NCBI RefSeq assembly: GCF_023516615.1
Contig: NZ_JAMGBF010000001.1
Coordinates: 186,001 to 250,000 of the forward strand
Length of the DNA stretch: 64,000 bases
Reading direction: 5' to 3'
Origin: Streptomyces panaciradicis
Lineage (GTDB): Bacteria; Actinomycetota; Actinomycetes; Streptomycetales; Streptomycetaceae
Position numbers and translations under genes: made by a program. Under the pieces are notes generated by a model. The model did no database searches. It worked only from the letters and a program-made list of their open reading frames with translations, and had not been told where the DNA came from. Positions 54,438 through 63,521 of this stretch are shown in pieces; position 1 is the first letter of the stretch, and each line of letters starts with the position of its first letter.

Positions 54438-56377
54438 TCGTACAGCTCCTCTTCGGCGAGGTACTTGACCAGCTCTTCCTTGTCGAAGAGGGCGAGCAGG
54501 TCGGCGCGGATGGGTTCGGTGGTCTCGCGGGTGAGCTCGATCTGGCCGCGGACGGGGTCGGTCGCGGCCAGCCCGCCCGTCGGGTCGGTCAGCCGGCACA
54601 GCAGGTTGATGTTGCGCCACTTGCGGTCCATCGCCCCGAAGTCCTCGCGGGTGTGGCCGCCGCGCGACTCGGTGCGCTCCAGTGCCGCCCGTGCCACGCA
54701 CTCGCTGACCAGCAGCATGTTGCGCAGGTCCAGGGCGAGGTGCCAGCCGGGGTTGAACTGCCGGTGCCCCTCGACGCCGGCCCTGCGGGCCCGTACCCGA
54801 AGGTCGGCGAGCTTCTCCAGGGCCTGCTCCATCTCGCCCTCGCGGCGGATGATGCCGACCAGGTCGTTCATGGTCTGCTGGAGTTCCTGGTGCAGGGTGT
54901 ACGGGTTCTCCGGCGGCCTGCCGTCGTCCTCGCCCGGCGCCGGGCCCTCCGCGGAGAACGGCCGCAGCGCCTCCGCCGCCGCCGTGTCCACCTGCACGTC
55001 GTCCACCGGCGGGCGCGCTCCGGTCAGTCCCGTCGCGTACTCGGCGGCGTGCCAGCCGGCCCGGCGTCCGAAGACCAGCAGGTCGGACAGGGAGTTGCCG
55101 CCCAGGCGGTTGGAGCCGTGCATGCCGCCCGCGACCTCGCCGGCCGCGAACAGCCCCGGCACTCCGCGCGCCGCCGCCGAGTCGGAGTCGACGGCGATGC
55201 CGCCCATCACGTAGTGGCAGGTCGGCCCGACCTCCATCGCCTCCGCCGTGATGTCGACGTCCGCCAGCTCCTTGAACTGGTGGTACATCGACGGCAGCCG
55301 GCGCCGGATGACCTCGGCGGGCATACGGGTGGACACGTCCAGGAAGACTCCGCCGTGCGGCGAGCCGCGGCCGGCCTTCACCTCGGCGTTGATCGCCCGC
55401 GCCACCTCGTCACGCGGCAGCAGCTCCGGGGGCCGCCGGTTGTTGTCCGGGTCCTCGTACCAGCGGTCGCCCTCCTCCTCCGACTCGGCGTACTTCTCCT
55501 TGAAGACGTCGGGGACGTAGTCGAACATGAACCGCTTGCCCTCGGAGTTCCTGAGCACCCCGCCGTCACCGCGGACCGACTCGGTGACGAGGATGCCCTT
55601 CACCGACGGCGGCCAGACCATGCCCGTCGGGTGGAACTGCACGAACTCCATGTTCAGCAGGGGCGCGCCCGCCAGCAGCGCCAGCGCGTGGCCGTCGCCG
55701 GTGTACTCCCAGGAGTTCGACGTGACCTTGAAGGACTTGCCGATGCCACCGGTGGCGATCACCACGGCGGGCGCTTCGAGGACGAAGAAACGGCCGGTCT
55801 CGCGCTCGTAGGCGAACACCCCGGAGACGCGCGAGCCGTCCTTGAGGATCCGGGTGACCGTGCACTCCTGGAAGACCTTCAGCCGCGACTCGTAGTCACC
55901 GGTCTCCTTCTTGTCCTCCTGCTGCAGGGAGACGATCTTCTGCTGGAGGGTCCGGATCAGCTCCAGGCCCGTCCGGTCGCCGACGTGCGCCAGGCGCGGG
56001 TACTCGTGGCCGCCGAAGTTGCGCTGGGAGATCTTTCCCTCCTTCGTGCGGTCGAAGAGGGCGCCCCAGGTCTCCAGCTCCCAGACCCGCTGCGGCGCCT
56101 CCTGCGCGTGCAGCTCGGCCATCCGCCACTGATTGAGGAACTTGCCGCCGCGCATGGTGTCGCGGAAGTGGACCTGCCAGTTGTCGTGCGGATTGGCGTT
56201 GGCCATCGCCGCCGCGATGCCGCCCTCGGCCATCACCGTGTGCGCCTTGCCGAACAGCGACTTGCAGATCACGGCCGTACGGGCGCCTCGCTCGCGCGCC
56301 TCGATGGCGGCCCGGAGGCCCGCGCCCCCGGCGCCGACCACGACGACGTCCCACTCCTGGCGGTCGACCACGGACAT
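54434..56377 (-). CDS. sdhA: Succinate dehydrogenase/fumarate reductase flavoprotein subunit
   Basis: A 647-residue flavoprotein from ATG 56377. The FAD-binding motif VVVVGAGGAGLRAAIEA is at residues about 11-27. A covalent-FAD His in the SLFGKAHTVMAEGGIAAAM stretch (residues about 40-58), and the catalytic region with the HPTGM motif (QFHPTGMVWPP) and RVRARRAG. It oxidises succinate to fumarate. It sits between the membrane-anchor and sdhB genes, order anchor-sdhA-sdhB, as in the Rv0249c-Rv0247c type of mycobacteria. Confidence 0.96.
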   Translation of the reverse strand: MSVVDRQEWDVVVVGAGGAGLRAAIEARERGARTAVICKSLFGKAHTVMAEGGIAAAMANANPHDNWQVHFRDTMRGGKFLNQWRMAELHAQEAPQRVWELETWGALFDRTKEGKISQRNFGGHEYPRLAHVGDRTGLELIRTLQQKIVSLQQEDKKETGDYESRLKVFQECTVTRILKDGSRVSGVFAYERETGRFFVLEAPAVVIATGGIGKSFKVTSNSWEYTGDGHALALLAGAPLLNMEFVQFHPTGMVWPPSVKGILVTESVRGDGGVLRNSEGKRFMFDYVPDVFKEKYAESEEEGDRWYEDPDNNRRPPELLPRDEVARAINAEVKAGRGSPHGGVFLDVSTRMPAEVIRRRLPSMYHQFKELADVDITAEAMEVGPTCHYVMGGIAVDSDSAAARGVPGLFAAGEVAGGMHGSNRLGGNSLSDLLVFGRRAGWHAAEYATGLTGARPPVDDVQVDTAAAEALRPFSAEGPAPGEDDGRPPENPYTLHQELQQTMNDLVGIIRREGEMEQALEKLADLRVRARRAGVEGHRQFNPGWHLALDLRNMLLVSECVARAALERTESRGGHTREDFGAMDRKWRNINLLCRLTDPTGGLAATDPVRGQIELTRETTEPIRADLLALFDKEELVKYLAEEELYE

Positions 56378-56400
56378 CAGTTAGGCCCCACTCATCTCAG

Positions 56401-57222
56401 TCAGAAGAAGCGCGGATCGTCGAAGACGCCGGACGCGAGCAGATAGACGTAGAAGTCGGCGAGCGCCACGCTCACCAACGACGCCCAGGCGAGCAGCATG
56501 TGCCGGGCGTTGAGCTTCCCGACGAACTGCCACGCCTTGTAGCGCACGGGGTGTTTGGAGAAGTGCTTGAGCTTGCCGCCGACGATGTGCCGGCAGGAGT
56601 GGCAGGAGATCGTGTACGTCCAGATCAGCACGATGTTGATCAGGAAGACGACCGTCCCGAGGCCCATGTGGCCCCAGTTCTCGTCCGTGTCGCGGAAGGA
56701 CAGCACGGTGTCGTAGGTCAGCACGCCGGCGACCAGGATCGCCGCGTAGAAGAAGTACCGGTGGATGTTCTGCAGGATCAGCGGGAAGCGGGTCTCGCCG
56801 GTGTACTTCTTGTGCGGCTCGGCGACCGCGCAGGCCGGGGGCGAGGCCCAGAAGCCCCGGTAGTAGGCCTTGCGGTAGTAGTAGCAGGTCAGGCGGAAGC
56901 CCAGCGGGAAGATCAGGATGATGATCGCCGGGGAGATCGCCCACCAGCTGCCGAAGAGGTCGGCGTTGGGGCCCGAGGGCATGTTCTTGCAGTTCTCCGC
57001 CAGACACGGCGAGTAGAACGGCGAGACGTACGGCGCCGAGTAGTAGTCCGCGTTCGCGAAGGCCCGCAATGTCGAGTACACGATGAAGGCGAGCAGACCG
57101 GCCGCGGTGGCGGCGGGGGCCAGCCACCAGCGGTCGGTGCGCAGGTGCGGGGCGTCGATCGCGGCGCGCGTACCGGTGCGTACGCCGCCGCTGTTCAGAT
57201 GTGGTTCCGTACCAGTGGCCAA
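56401..57222 (-). CDS. Succinate dehydrogenase membrane anchor, Rv0249c-like
   Basis: A 273-residue protein from TTG 57222, with GGAG 7 bases upstream. Five hydrophobic segments are visible: ATAAGLLAFIVYSTL, WWAISPAIIILIFPLGFRLTCYYY, IHRYFFYAAILVAGVLTYDTVL, GLGTVVFLINIVLIWTYTISC and MLLAWASLVSVALADFYVYLLA. It contains His residues able to bind heme. It is the single-chain membrane anchor of the actinobacterial Sdh type and carries quinone reactivity. The length (273) equals what I recall for the mycobacterial homologue. It is the second gene of the operon. Confidence 0.88.
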   Translation of the reverse strand: MATGTEPHLNSGGVRTGTRAAIDAPHLRTDRWWLAPAATAAGLLAFIVYSTLRAFANADYYSAPYVSPFYSPCLAENCKNMPSGPNADLFGSWWAISPAIIILIFPLGFRLTCYYYRKAYYRGFWASPPACAVAEPHKKYTGETRFPLILQNIHRYFFYAAILVAGVLTYDTVLSFRDTDENWGHMGLGTVVFLINIVLIWTYTISCHSCRHIVGGKLKHFSKHPVRYKAWQFVGKLNARHMLLAWASLVSVALADFYVYLLASGVFDDPRFF

Positions 57223-57255
57223 TTCATGACTCCGGTCGGTTTCGGGGGGCGCTGC

Positions 57256-57552
57256 TCAGCGGCGGTGTTCGGGCCCGTGGTGCGCGCCGAGACCCTCGTC
57301 GTCGCAGTCCGTCCACTGAGTGTCGTCGTACGGCTGGTCGGGGATCGTGACGAGCTCGGGCTTGCGGGGGGCGGTCTGGAGCGTCGCCGACGCGCGCAGC
57401 AGCGCGACGCTCTCGCGCAGGTGGTCCGCGTCGGCGCGGACGCGGCGTATGTCCAGGCCGCCGCTGCCCAGCTGCTGCTCGAGGCGGCCCACCGACCGGC
57501 TCAGGTCGTCGAGGCAGCGCTGGACGGACGTCAGGTCGTCTTGCACGGACAT
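57256..57552 (-). CDS. Small coiled-coil protein upstream of the sdh genes
   Basis: A 98-residue protein from ATG 57552. Residues about 1-60 form a heptad-like helix (LTSVQRCLDDLSRSVGRLEQQL; VRADADHLRESVALLRASA); the tail is acidic/polar (DTQWTDCDDEGLGAHHGPEHR). No membrane segment. It begins the sdh operon, with 33 bases to the anchor gene. Possibly an assembly or stability factor of the complex; unknown. No homologue recognised. Confidence 0.75.
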   Translation of the reverse strand: MSVQDDLTSVQRCLDDLSRSVGRLEQQLGSGGLDIRRVRADADHLRESVALLRASATLQTAPRKPELVTIPDQPYDDTQWTDCDDEGLGAHHGPEHRR

Positions 57553-57888
57553 GACGTGACCTCACTTCCTTGGGCCTTGCGGGCCTCAGGTGGCAACGTT
57601 CATGCGCCTGCGAGTGTTGCGCGTCACACCTGTCGGTGGGAAGGGATGTGCAGCGATTGGCGGATTGCACGCCTCCAGTGCACGCCCGCAGGCGCTTCTT
57701 GTGCGCCGGGATGCGCGTTGCGCCCATCGGGTGGCCTTGAACCGCCCCGTCGCCGTGTCGCCCCCGGCAGGCGAACCCTTTCCTCTTCAGTGGGGCCGTA
57801 CATCTGATCAACACCAAAATACCGCCAAATGTGATCAGAAGCCTTATCCGTGGCTTGGGCGGGAGCGGCTCCCCGGAGGTAACCAGAG
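57553..57888. other. Divergent promoter region with TGATCA palindromes
   Basis: A 336-base gap without a credible gene. TCTGATCA (57803-57810) and its complement TGATCAGA (57832-57839) form an inverted repeat 21 bases apart, each with a TGATCA palindrome, about 50-85 bases upstream of the peptide-binding lipoprotein gene. Likely operator or promoter structure. Confidence 0.5.
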
Positions 57889-60081
57889 ATGTCCCACGAC
57901 GGCGTCGGACCGCGCGCAGTGATGCGATCGGTCGCCTTCCTCACCGCGGGCGCCCTCGCGGTGCCCCTGCTCGCCGGATGCGGTTCCGACGACAAGGCGG
58001 GCAAGCCGCTCGCCGGACCGGAGATCGCACCCGCCGCCCGCGCCCTGATCGCCGACGGCGGCACCCTGCGCTGGGCCGTCGACGACGTGCCGGAAACCCT
58101 CAACACCTTCCAGGCGGACGCCGACGCCGTCACCGGCCGGATCGCCCAGGCCGTGCTGCCGTCCATGTACCGGCAGGACGCGGCCGGCCGCCCGGTCCGC
58201 AACGCCGACTACCTGGAGTCCGCCAAGGTCGTCGACACCGAGCCCAAGCAGGTCGTGCTGTACAAGCTGAACCAGCAGGCGGTGTGGAGCGACGGCCGCG
58301 AGATCGGCGCCGCCGACTTCGCCGCCCAGTGGCGCGCCCTGTCCGGCAAGGACGGCGCCTACTGGACCGCCCGCAACGCCGGCTACGACCGCATCGAGAA
58401 GGTCGAGCGCGGCGCGAACGACCTCCAGGTCAAGGTCACCTTCGCCCGGCCGTACGCCGACTGGCAGTCGCTGTTCTCGCCGCTGTACCCGAAGGACGTC
58501 ATGGGCACCCCCGACTCCTTCAACGACGGGGCGCGCCGCACGCTCAAGGTCACCGCGGGGCCGTTCGCCGTCAAGAAGGTCGACCGCAAGGACGACAAGG
58601 TCACCCTCACGCGCAACCCGCGCTGGTGGGGGCACCCCGCCAAGCTCTCCGAGATCGACCTCGAGGCCGTACCGCTCGACAAGCGCGCCGACGCGCTGGC
58701 CGCCGGGAAGATCGACCTGGCCGAGATCGCCCCCGCCGACGCCGAACGCATCGACCTCGCGGCCCGGGCCAAGGGCACTGGCACCCCGCTGCAGGGCTCC
58801 TCCCCGCTGCTCGGCCCCGGCGGCGGGCGCCTCTCCGCCAAGTCGCTGCGCTCCTGGACGCGGGCCCACGAGGACGAACTGTCCGGCAGCCGGCTGCGCG
58901 CCCTGAAGAAGCGGCTCAAGCAGCTCGAGCGGTACGAGAAGCAGGCGAACCTGCGCGGCTTCGAGGTCCGCAAGTCCCTGGAGCCCGCCTACACCCAGCT
59001 CGCCCTCAACGGCTCCACGGGCCCCCTCGCCGACGAACGCGTCCGCCGCGCCGTGGCCCGCGCCCTGGACCGCAAGGCCCTCGCCGAGACCGTCCTCAAA
59101 CCGCTCGGGCTGCCCGCCCAGCCGGTCGGCAGCCACCTCGCGCTGGCCGGGCAGGCCGCCTACGCCGACGGCAGCGGCGCCATCGGCGGCCAGGACACCG
59201 AGGAGGCGCAGGCCCTGCTCGCCGACGCCGGCTGGGTGCGCGGCGGCCCCGTGAAGCCCGGCAAGAAGGGCGACAAGGCCGCGGGCGCCCCGGGGAAGAA
59301 GGCCCGGGACACGTCCGGGGACGACGACGGCACCTACATCGTCGGCGAGGACGACAAGGGCGACGACCGCAAGGACCGCGGCGGCGAGGACGGAACCAGG
59401 CACCTCGCCGACGGCAAGCAGTACGGCGACGGGCACCTGCGGCAGGGCGGGGCGGCCGGCGCCTACGCTCCCAAGGGCACGGCCGCCCCGGCGGGCGCGT
59501 CGTCCGGGCTGCTCGCCAAGGACGGCAAGCCGCTCGCGCTGCGCTTCGTGATCCCCTCCGGGCCCGGCTCCGAGACCCTGCGCACCGTCGCCGACCGCAT
59601 CGCCCGCATGCTGGCGCGGGTCGGTATCCGCACCGACGTCAGCAAGGTCTCCGACGACAGCTACTTCAAGGACCACATCGCCAGCGGCGAGTACGACCTC
59701 GCGCTGTACTCGTGGCCCGCCTCCGCCTTCCCCGCGACCGACGCCCGGCCCATCTACGCCAAGCCGGTCCCGGCCGCCGACGGCTCGCTGAACGTCGAGC
59801 AGAACTACACCCGCGTCGGCACCGACCAGGTCGACCAGCTCTTCGACCAGGCGGCGGGCACGCTGGACAGCGGCGAGAACCACGCCCTGATCCGCAAGGC
59901 CGACTCCCGCATCTGGGCGGCGGCCGGCTCCCTCCCCCTCTACCAGCGCCCCCAGCTGACGGCGGCCCGCAAGACCCTCGTCAACACCGGCGCCTTCGGT
60001 TTCCAGACACCGCTCTACGAGGACATGGGCTTCCTGAAGAAGGGAGCGAAGCCGTCGGCGAGCGCGTCCCCGAAGGGCTGA
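57889..60081 (+). CDS. ABC transporter family 5 substrate-binding lipoprotein
   Basis: A 730-residue lipoprotein from ATG 57889, with GGAGGT 8 bases upstream. The signal peptide ends in the lipobox LLAGC (Cys about residue 27). The SBP_bac_5 fold is shown by TLRWAVDDVPETLNTF, VWSDGREIGAADFAAQWRAL and the C-terminal SEYDLALYSWPASAFPATD-like region. An uncommon charged insertion (about 454-520: KPGKKGDKAAGAPGKKARD, then DDDGTYIVGEDDKGDD and DGRHL) occurs between lobes. It probably binds peptides; no permease genes adjoin it, so it may work with a distant transporter or as a sensor. Confidence 0.88.
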   Translation: MSHDGVGPRAVMRSVAFLTAGALAVPLLAGCGSDDKAGKPLAGPEIAPAARALIADGGTLRWAVDDVPETLNTFQADADAVTGRIAQAVLPSMYRQDAAGRPVRNADYLESAKVVDTEPKQVVLYKLNQQAVWSDGREIGAADFAAQWRALSGKDGAYWTARNAGYDRIEKVERGANDLQVKVTFARPYADWQSLFSPLYPKDVMGTPDSFNDGARRTLKVTAGPFAVKKVDRKDDKVTLTRNPRWWGHPAKLSEIDLEAVPLDKRADALAAGKIDLAEIAPADAERIDLAARAKGTGTPLQGSSPLLGPGGGRLSAKSLRSWTRAHEDELSGSRLRALKKRLKQLERYEKQANLRGFEVRKSLEPAYTQLALNGSTGPLADERVRRAVARALDRKALAETVLKPLGLPAQPVGSHLALAGQAAYADGSGAIGGQDTEEAQALLADAGWVRGGPVKPGKKGDKAAGAPGKKARDTSGDDDGTYIVGEDDKGDDRKDRGGEDGTRHLADGKQYGDGHLRQGGAAGAYAPKGTAAPAGASSGLLAKDGKPLALRFVIPSGPGSETLRTVADRIARMLARVGIRTDVSKVSDDSYFKDHIASGEYDLALYSWPASAFPATDARPIYAKPVPAADGSLNVEQNYTRVGTDQVDQLFDQAAGTLDSGENHALIRKADSRIWAAAGSLPLYQRPQLTAARKTLVNTGAFGFQTPLYEDMGFLKKGAKPSASASPKG

Positions 60082-60206
60082 GGGGGCGGTAGCTCAGGGC
60101 TTGCTCAAATCGGTTGTCGTGTCCGTCCGGCGCCCGCAGCATGAGACCACCAATGGATCATGCGGCGGGCGCCGGACGTCCGCGTACGGGGGAACGGGGA
60201 CAGGAC

Positions 60207-60830
60207 GTGCGGGGTATCACACGGGGGACCTGGGCGGCGGGGCTGGTCGCGGTGACGCTGACTGCGGGGCTGACCGGCTGCACCGGCGGCGGGAGCACGA
60301 AGGGCGAGGGGGCGAAGGCCTGCTCGAACGGCACGTACACCTGGTCGGGCGTCCGGCACACCGAGCGGCTGACCGCGCTCGCCGCCCCCGTCTCCTTCGC
60401 CAAGAGGACGAGCTCCTACCGGGCTCACCTCGAACCCGTGGGGGACACCATGCACCGGCCCACGGTTGCCGGCGCGCCCGCAGGTGTCGGCGCGGCCGGA
60501 GTGATCAAGGCGCTGGGCGCACATCTGAAGGTGAGCGAACCCCTTGCCGGGCCTTCCGAGACGGCCGAGGCCAGAGACAACCACTACTTCGAGGCGGCCA
60601 CCGGTGACCTGAAGGGCGCCTACTACTCCTGGTCGTGGGTCGGTCTGGTGGACGCCGACTTCACCTACACCTGCGGGGGCGACGCGCCGGTCAAGGGCCA
60701 TGTCCGTACCTGGGACAGGAGCGGCAGCGGCTTCATGTCCTGCTCCGACGGCCCCGCGGACCGGGCCTCCGGACGGACGGCCGCCCGCCAGACGTGCCCG
60801 GACGGATCCAGGGCCGCGAAGGGCGCCTGA
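60207..60830 (+). CDS. Small exported lipoprotein of unknown function
   Basis: About 207 residues from GTG 60207 (GGGGACAGGAC upstream); a longer frame from 60114 exists. A lipoprotein signal (RGITRGTWAAGLVAVTLTAG, Cys in LTGCTGGG) is followed by a soluble domain with five cysteines (ACSNGTYTWSG, YTCGGDAPVKG, MSCSDGP, QTCPDG). The repeated Cys and TYTW/YTCG pattern suggests a small disulfide-stabilised beta fold. No homologue recognised; it lies between two larger genes on the same strand. Confidence 0.8.
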   Translation: MRGITRGTWAAGLVAVTLTAGLTGCTGGGSTKGEGAKACSNGTYTWSGVRHTERLTALAAPVSFAKRTSSYRAHLEPVGDTMHRPTVAGAPAGVGAAGVIKALGAHLKVSEPLAGPSETAEARDNHYFEAATGDLKGAYYSWSWVGLVDADFTYTCGGDAPVKGHVRTWDRSGSGFMSCSDGPADRASGRTAARQTCPDGSRAAKGA

Positions 60831-60971
60831 CACCCCGCCCGGCGGCCCGCGGAGGCCCCTCACCCCGACGCCCCGTACCATGGGGTGAGGCCGTGGCGTG
60901 TCCAGCCCGGCAGGGTCCGCGTATCACCGACGTACGTGCTGGCCTTCCTCACACTCCAGGAGTACGCCTTC

Positions 60972-62879
60972 ATGGCCACGCGCCACGACATCCGTAACGT
61001 CGCCATCGTCGCCCACGTCGACCACGGCAAGACGACCATCGTCGACGGAATGCTGAAGCAGGCCGGTGCCTTCGCCGCCCACCAGCTCGACTCGGTCGAC
61101 GACCGCATGATGGACTCGAACGACCTGGAGCGTGAGAAGGGCATCACGATCCTCGCCAAGAACACGGCGGTGAAGTACCACCCGAAGGACGGGGGGGACG
61201 TCATCACCATCAACATCATCGACACCCCCGGCCACGCCGACTTCGGTGGTGAGGTCGAGCGCGGTCTGTCGATGGTCGACGGCGTGGTGCTCCTGGTGGA
61301 CGCCTCCGAGGGCCCGCTGCCGCAGACCCGCTTCGTGCTGCGCAAGGCGCTCCAGCAGCGTCTGCCCGTCATCCTGTGCATCAACAAGACGGACCGCCCG
61401 GACTCCCGCATCGACGAGGTCGTCAACGAGACCTACGACCTCTTCCTCGACCTGGACGCGGACGAGGAGCAGATCGAGTTCCCGATCGTCTACGCCTGCG
61501 GCCGTGACGGCATCGCCTCGCTGACCAAGCCGGACAACGGCACCGTGCCGGCCGACTCCACCAGCCTGGAGCCGTTCTTCTCCACGATCCTGCAGCACAT
61601 CCCGGCCCCCACCTACGACGAGGAGGCCCCGCTCCAGGCGCACGTCACCAACCTGGACGCCGACAACTTCCTCGGCCGTATCGCGCTGCTGCGCGTCGAG
61701 CAGGGCGAGCTGCGCAAGGGCCAGACCGTCGCCTGGATCAAGCGGGACGGCTCCATCGCCAACGTCCGCATCTCCGAGCTGATGATGACCGAGGCGCTGA
61801 CCCGCAAGCCGGCCGAGAAGGCCGGCCCCGGTGACATCTGCGCCGTCGCCGGTATCCCGGACATCATGATCGGCGAGACGCTGGCCGACCCGGAGAACCC
61901 GATCCCGCTGCCGCTGATCACGGTCGACGAGCCCGCGATCTCCATGACCATCGGCACCAACACCTCGCCGCTGGTCGGCCGTGGCGGCACCGGCAAGGGC
62001 GCCGACAACAAGGCGGCCGTCAAGGACCGCAAGGTGACCGCCCGTCAGGTCAAGGACCGGCTGGACCGCGAGCTGATCGGTAACGTCAGCCTGCGCGTGC
62101 TGGAGACCGAGCGCCCCGACGCCTGGGAGGTCCAGGGCCGCGGCGAGCTGGCGCTGGCCATCCTCGTGGAGACCATGCGCCGGGAGGGCTACGAGCTGAC
62201 GGTCGGCAAGCCGCAGGTCGTGACGAAGGACGTGGACGGCAAGGTCTACGAGCCCGTCGAGCGCATGACCGTCGACGTGCCCGAGGAGCACATGGGCGCG
62301 GTCACGCAGCTCATGGGCGTCCGCAAGGGCCGGATGGACAACATGTCCAACCACGGTTCGGGCTGGGTGCGCATGGAGTTCGTCGTGCCCTCGCGCGGAC
62401 TCATCGGCTTCCGGACGGAGTTCCTGACCCAGACCCGCGGCACCGGCATCGGCCACTCCATCCACGAGGGCTTCGAGCCCTGGTTCGGCACCCTGCAGAC
62501 CCGTAACAACGGCTCCCTGGTCGCCGACCGCGCCGGTGCCGTCACGGCGTTCGCCATGACGAACCTTCAGGAGCGCGGTGTGCTGTTCGTCGAGCCCGGC
62601 ACCGAGGTGTACGAGGGCATGATCGTCGGCGAGAACTCCCGCGCCGACGACATGGACGTCAACATCACCAAGGAGAAGAAGCTCACCAACATGCGGTCCT
62701 CGACGGCCGACGTGGCCGAGTCGATCGTGCCGCCGCGCAAGCTGTCGCTGGAGCAGTCCCTGGAGTTCTGCCGCGACGACGAGTGCGTCGAGGTGACCCC
62801 GGAGGCCGTGCGTATCCGCAAGGTGAACCTGGACGCCCGCGAGCGCGCCCGCGCGGCCAGCAGGGCCAAGCACGGCTGA
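60972..62879 (+). CDS. typA: Translational GTPase TypA/BipA
   Basis: A 635-residue ribosome-binding GTPase from ATG 60972, with CAGGAG upstream. G1 [11 protein letters not shown]3 [13 protein letters not shown]4 NKTD and the effector region [12 protein letters not shown] are visible; the EF-G-like domains follow ([58 protein letters not shown]). TypA assists 50S assembly and stress or low-temperature growth. Single gene, closed by a terminator. Confidence 0.96.
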   Translation: MATRHDIRNVAIVAHVDHGKTTIVDGMLKQAGAFAAHQLDSVDDRMMDSNDLEREKGITILAKNTAVKYHPKDGGDVITINIIDTPGHADFGGEVERGLSMVDGVVLLVDASEGPLPQTRFVLRKALQQRLPVILCINKTDRPDSRIDEVVNETYDLFLDLDADEEQIEFPIVYACGRDGIASLTKPDNGTVPADSTSLEPFFSTILQHIPAPTYDEEAPLQAHVTNLDADNFLGRIALLRVEQGELRKGQTVAWIKRDGSIANVRISELMMTEALTRKPAEKAGPGDICAVAGIPDIMIGETLADPENPIPLPLITVDEPAISMTIGTNTSPLVGRGGTGKGADNKAAVKDRKVTARQVKDRLDRELIGNVSLRVLETERPDAWEVQGRGELALAILVETMRREGYELTVGKPQVVTKDVDGKVYEPVERMTVDVPEEHMGAVTQLMGVRKGRMDNMSNHGSGWVRMEFVVPSRGLIGFRTEFLTQTRGTGIGHSIHEGFEPWFGTLQTRNNGSLVADRAGAVTAFAMTNLQERGVLFVEPGTEVYEGMIVGENSRADDMDVNITKEKKLTNMRSSTADVAESIVPPRKLSLEQSLEFCRDDECVEVTPEAVRIRKVNLDARERARAASRAKHG

Positions 62880-62897
62880 TTCGGGCCGTCGTAGGAC

Positions 62898-62936
62898 GAG
62901 GCCGGGCGCTCCGCGAGGCGGGGCGCCCGGCCTCGC
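62898..62936. terminator. Hairpin terminator after typA
   Basis: A 13-bp perfect stem (CGAGGCCGGGCGC at 62898-62910 with its complement at 62924-62936), 18 bases after the typA stop. Confidence 0.85.
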
Positions 62937-63521
62937 GTGGTGACGGGGGCGGCGCGGCCGGGACGGCGGTCCGGCAGGGGCGGCGGCGCCGCAGGGATAG
63001 GGAAAACCCTACTTCTGGTTCCGGATCGGCCAAACGTGGAAGAGGCCGCACTACCCTGCTGGCAGTGTGGTCCTTTGCTCCTCCTGTGAGTGCCGTTCAA
63101 CGGCACTGCGGCGCAGGCCGGTTGGCCGAAAGCCGCTCGGGCGGAGGAGCTGTCGGCGCTCATACACAGCAGCCGCGGATCCGCAAGCGAATTTTCATGC
63201 CCTCCGCGTCCGGTATACGGACATGCGGGTCCGATAGGTGTGTAACAAGTCCGTTTCGCAGGGATCTTTCGGCAAACCCTTTGTCCGGATTTTGGAAGAT
63301 GTACGCGTCAGGTGTGATCGAACCGAGACCTTGTGGGTGTGGTTCGGCCACGGCCCATGGCAGATAGTTAGGCGCGTAGAGCTCGGATCAACGGGTCACG
63401 CGCTGCAGGCGGCGCCGACTCACGAGCGCGGGGGACACCTGACCGTTTCAGGCACCGGTGACGGTGACGTGTCATGTGTCCCTCCATGCGGTGAACCAAT
63501 GGACTCATGAGGAGGAGCCCC
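62937..63521. other. Long intergenic region before the peptide-binding lipoprotein
   Basis: Nearly 600 bases without a convincing gene. A small palindrome TAGGG-AAAA-CCCTA lies at 62998-63011. The stretch is less GC-rich in 63180-63330 (for example AATTTTCATG, AACAAGTCC, GGATTTTGGAAG), as expected for a regulated promoter region and leader. No -10/-35 pair stands out. Confidence 0.45.

Noticed and set aside
60924..62873. 649-codon minus-strand frame opposite typA
   Set aside because: Low-complexity shadow of a well-conserved GTPase gene.
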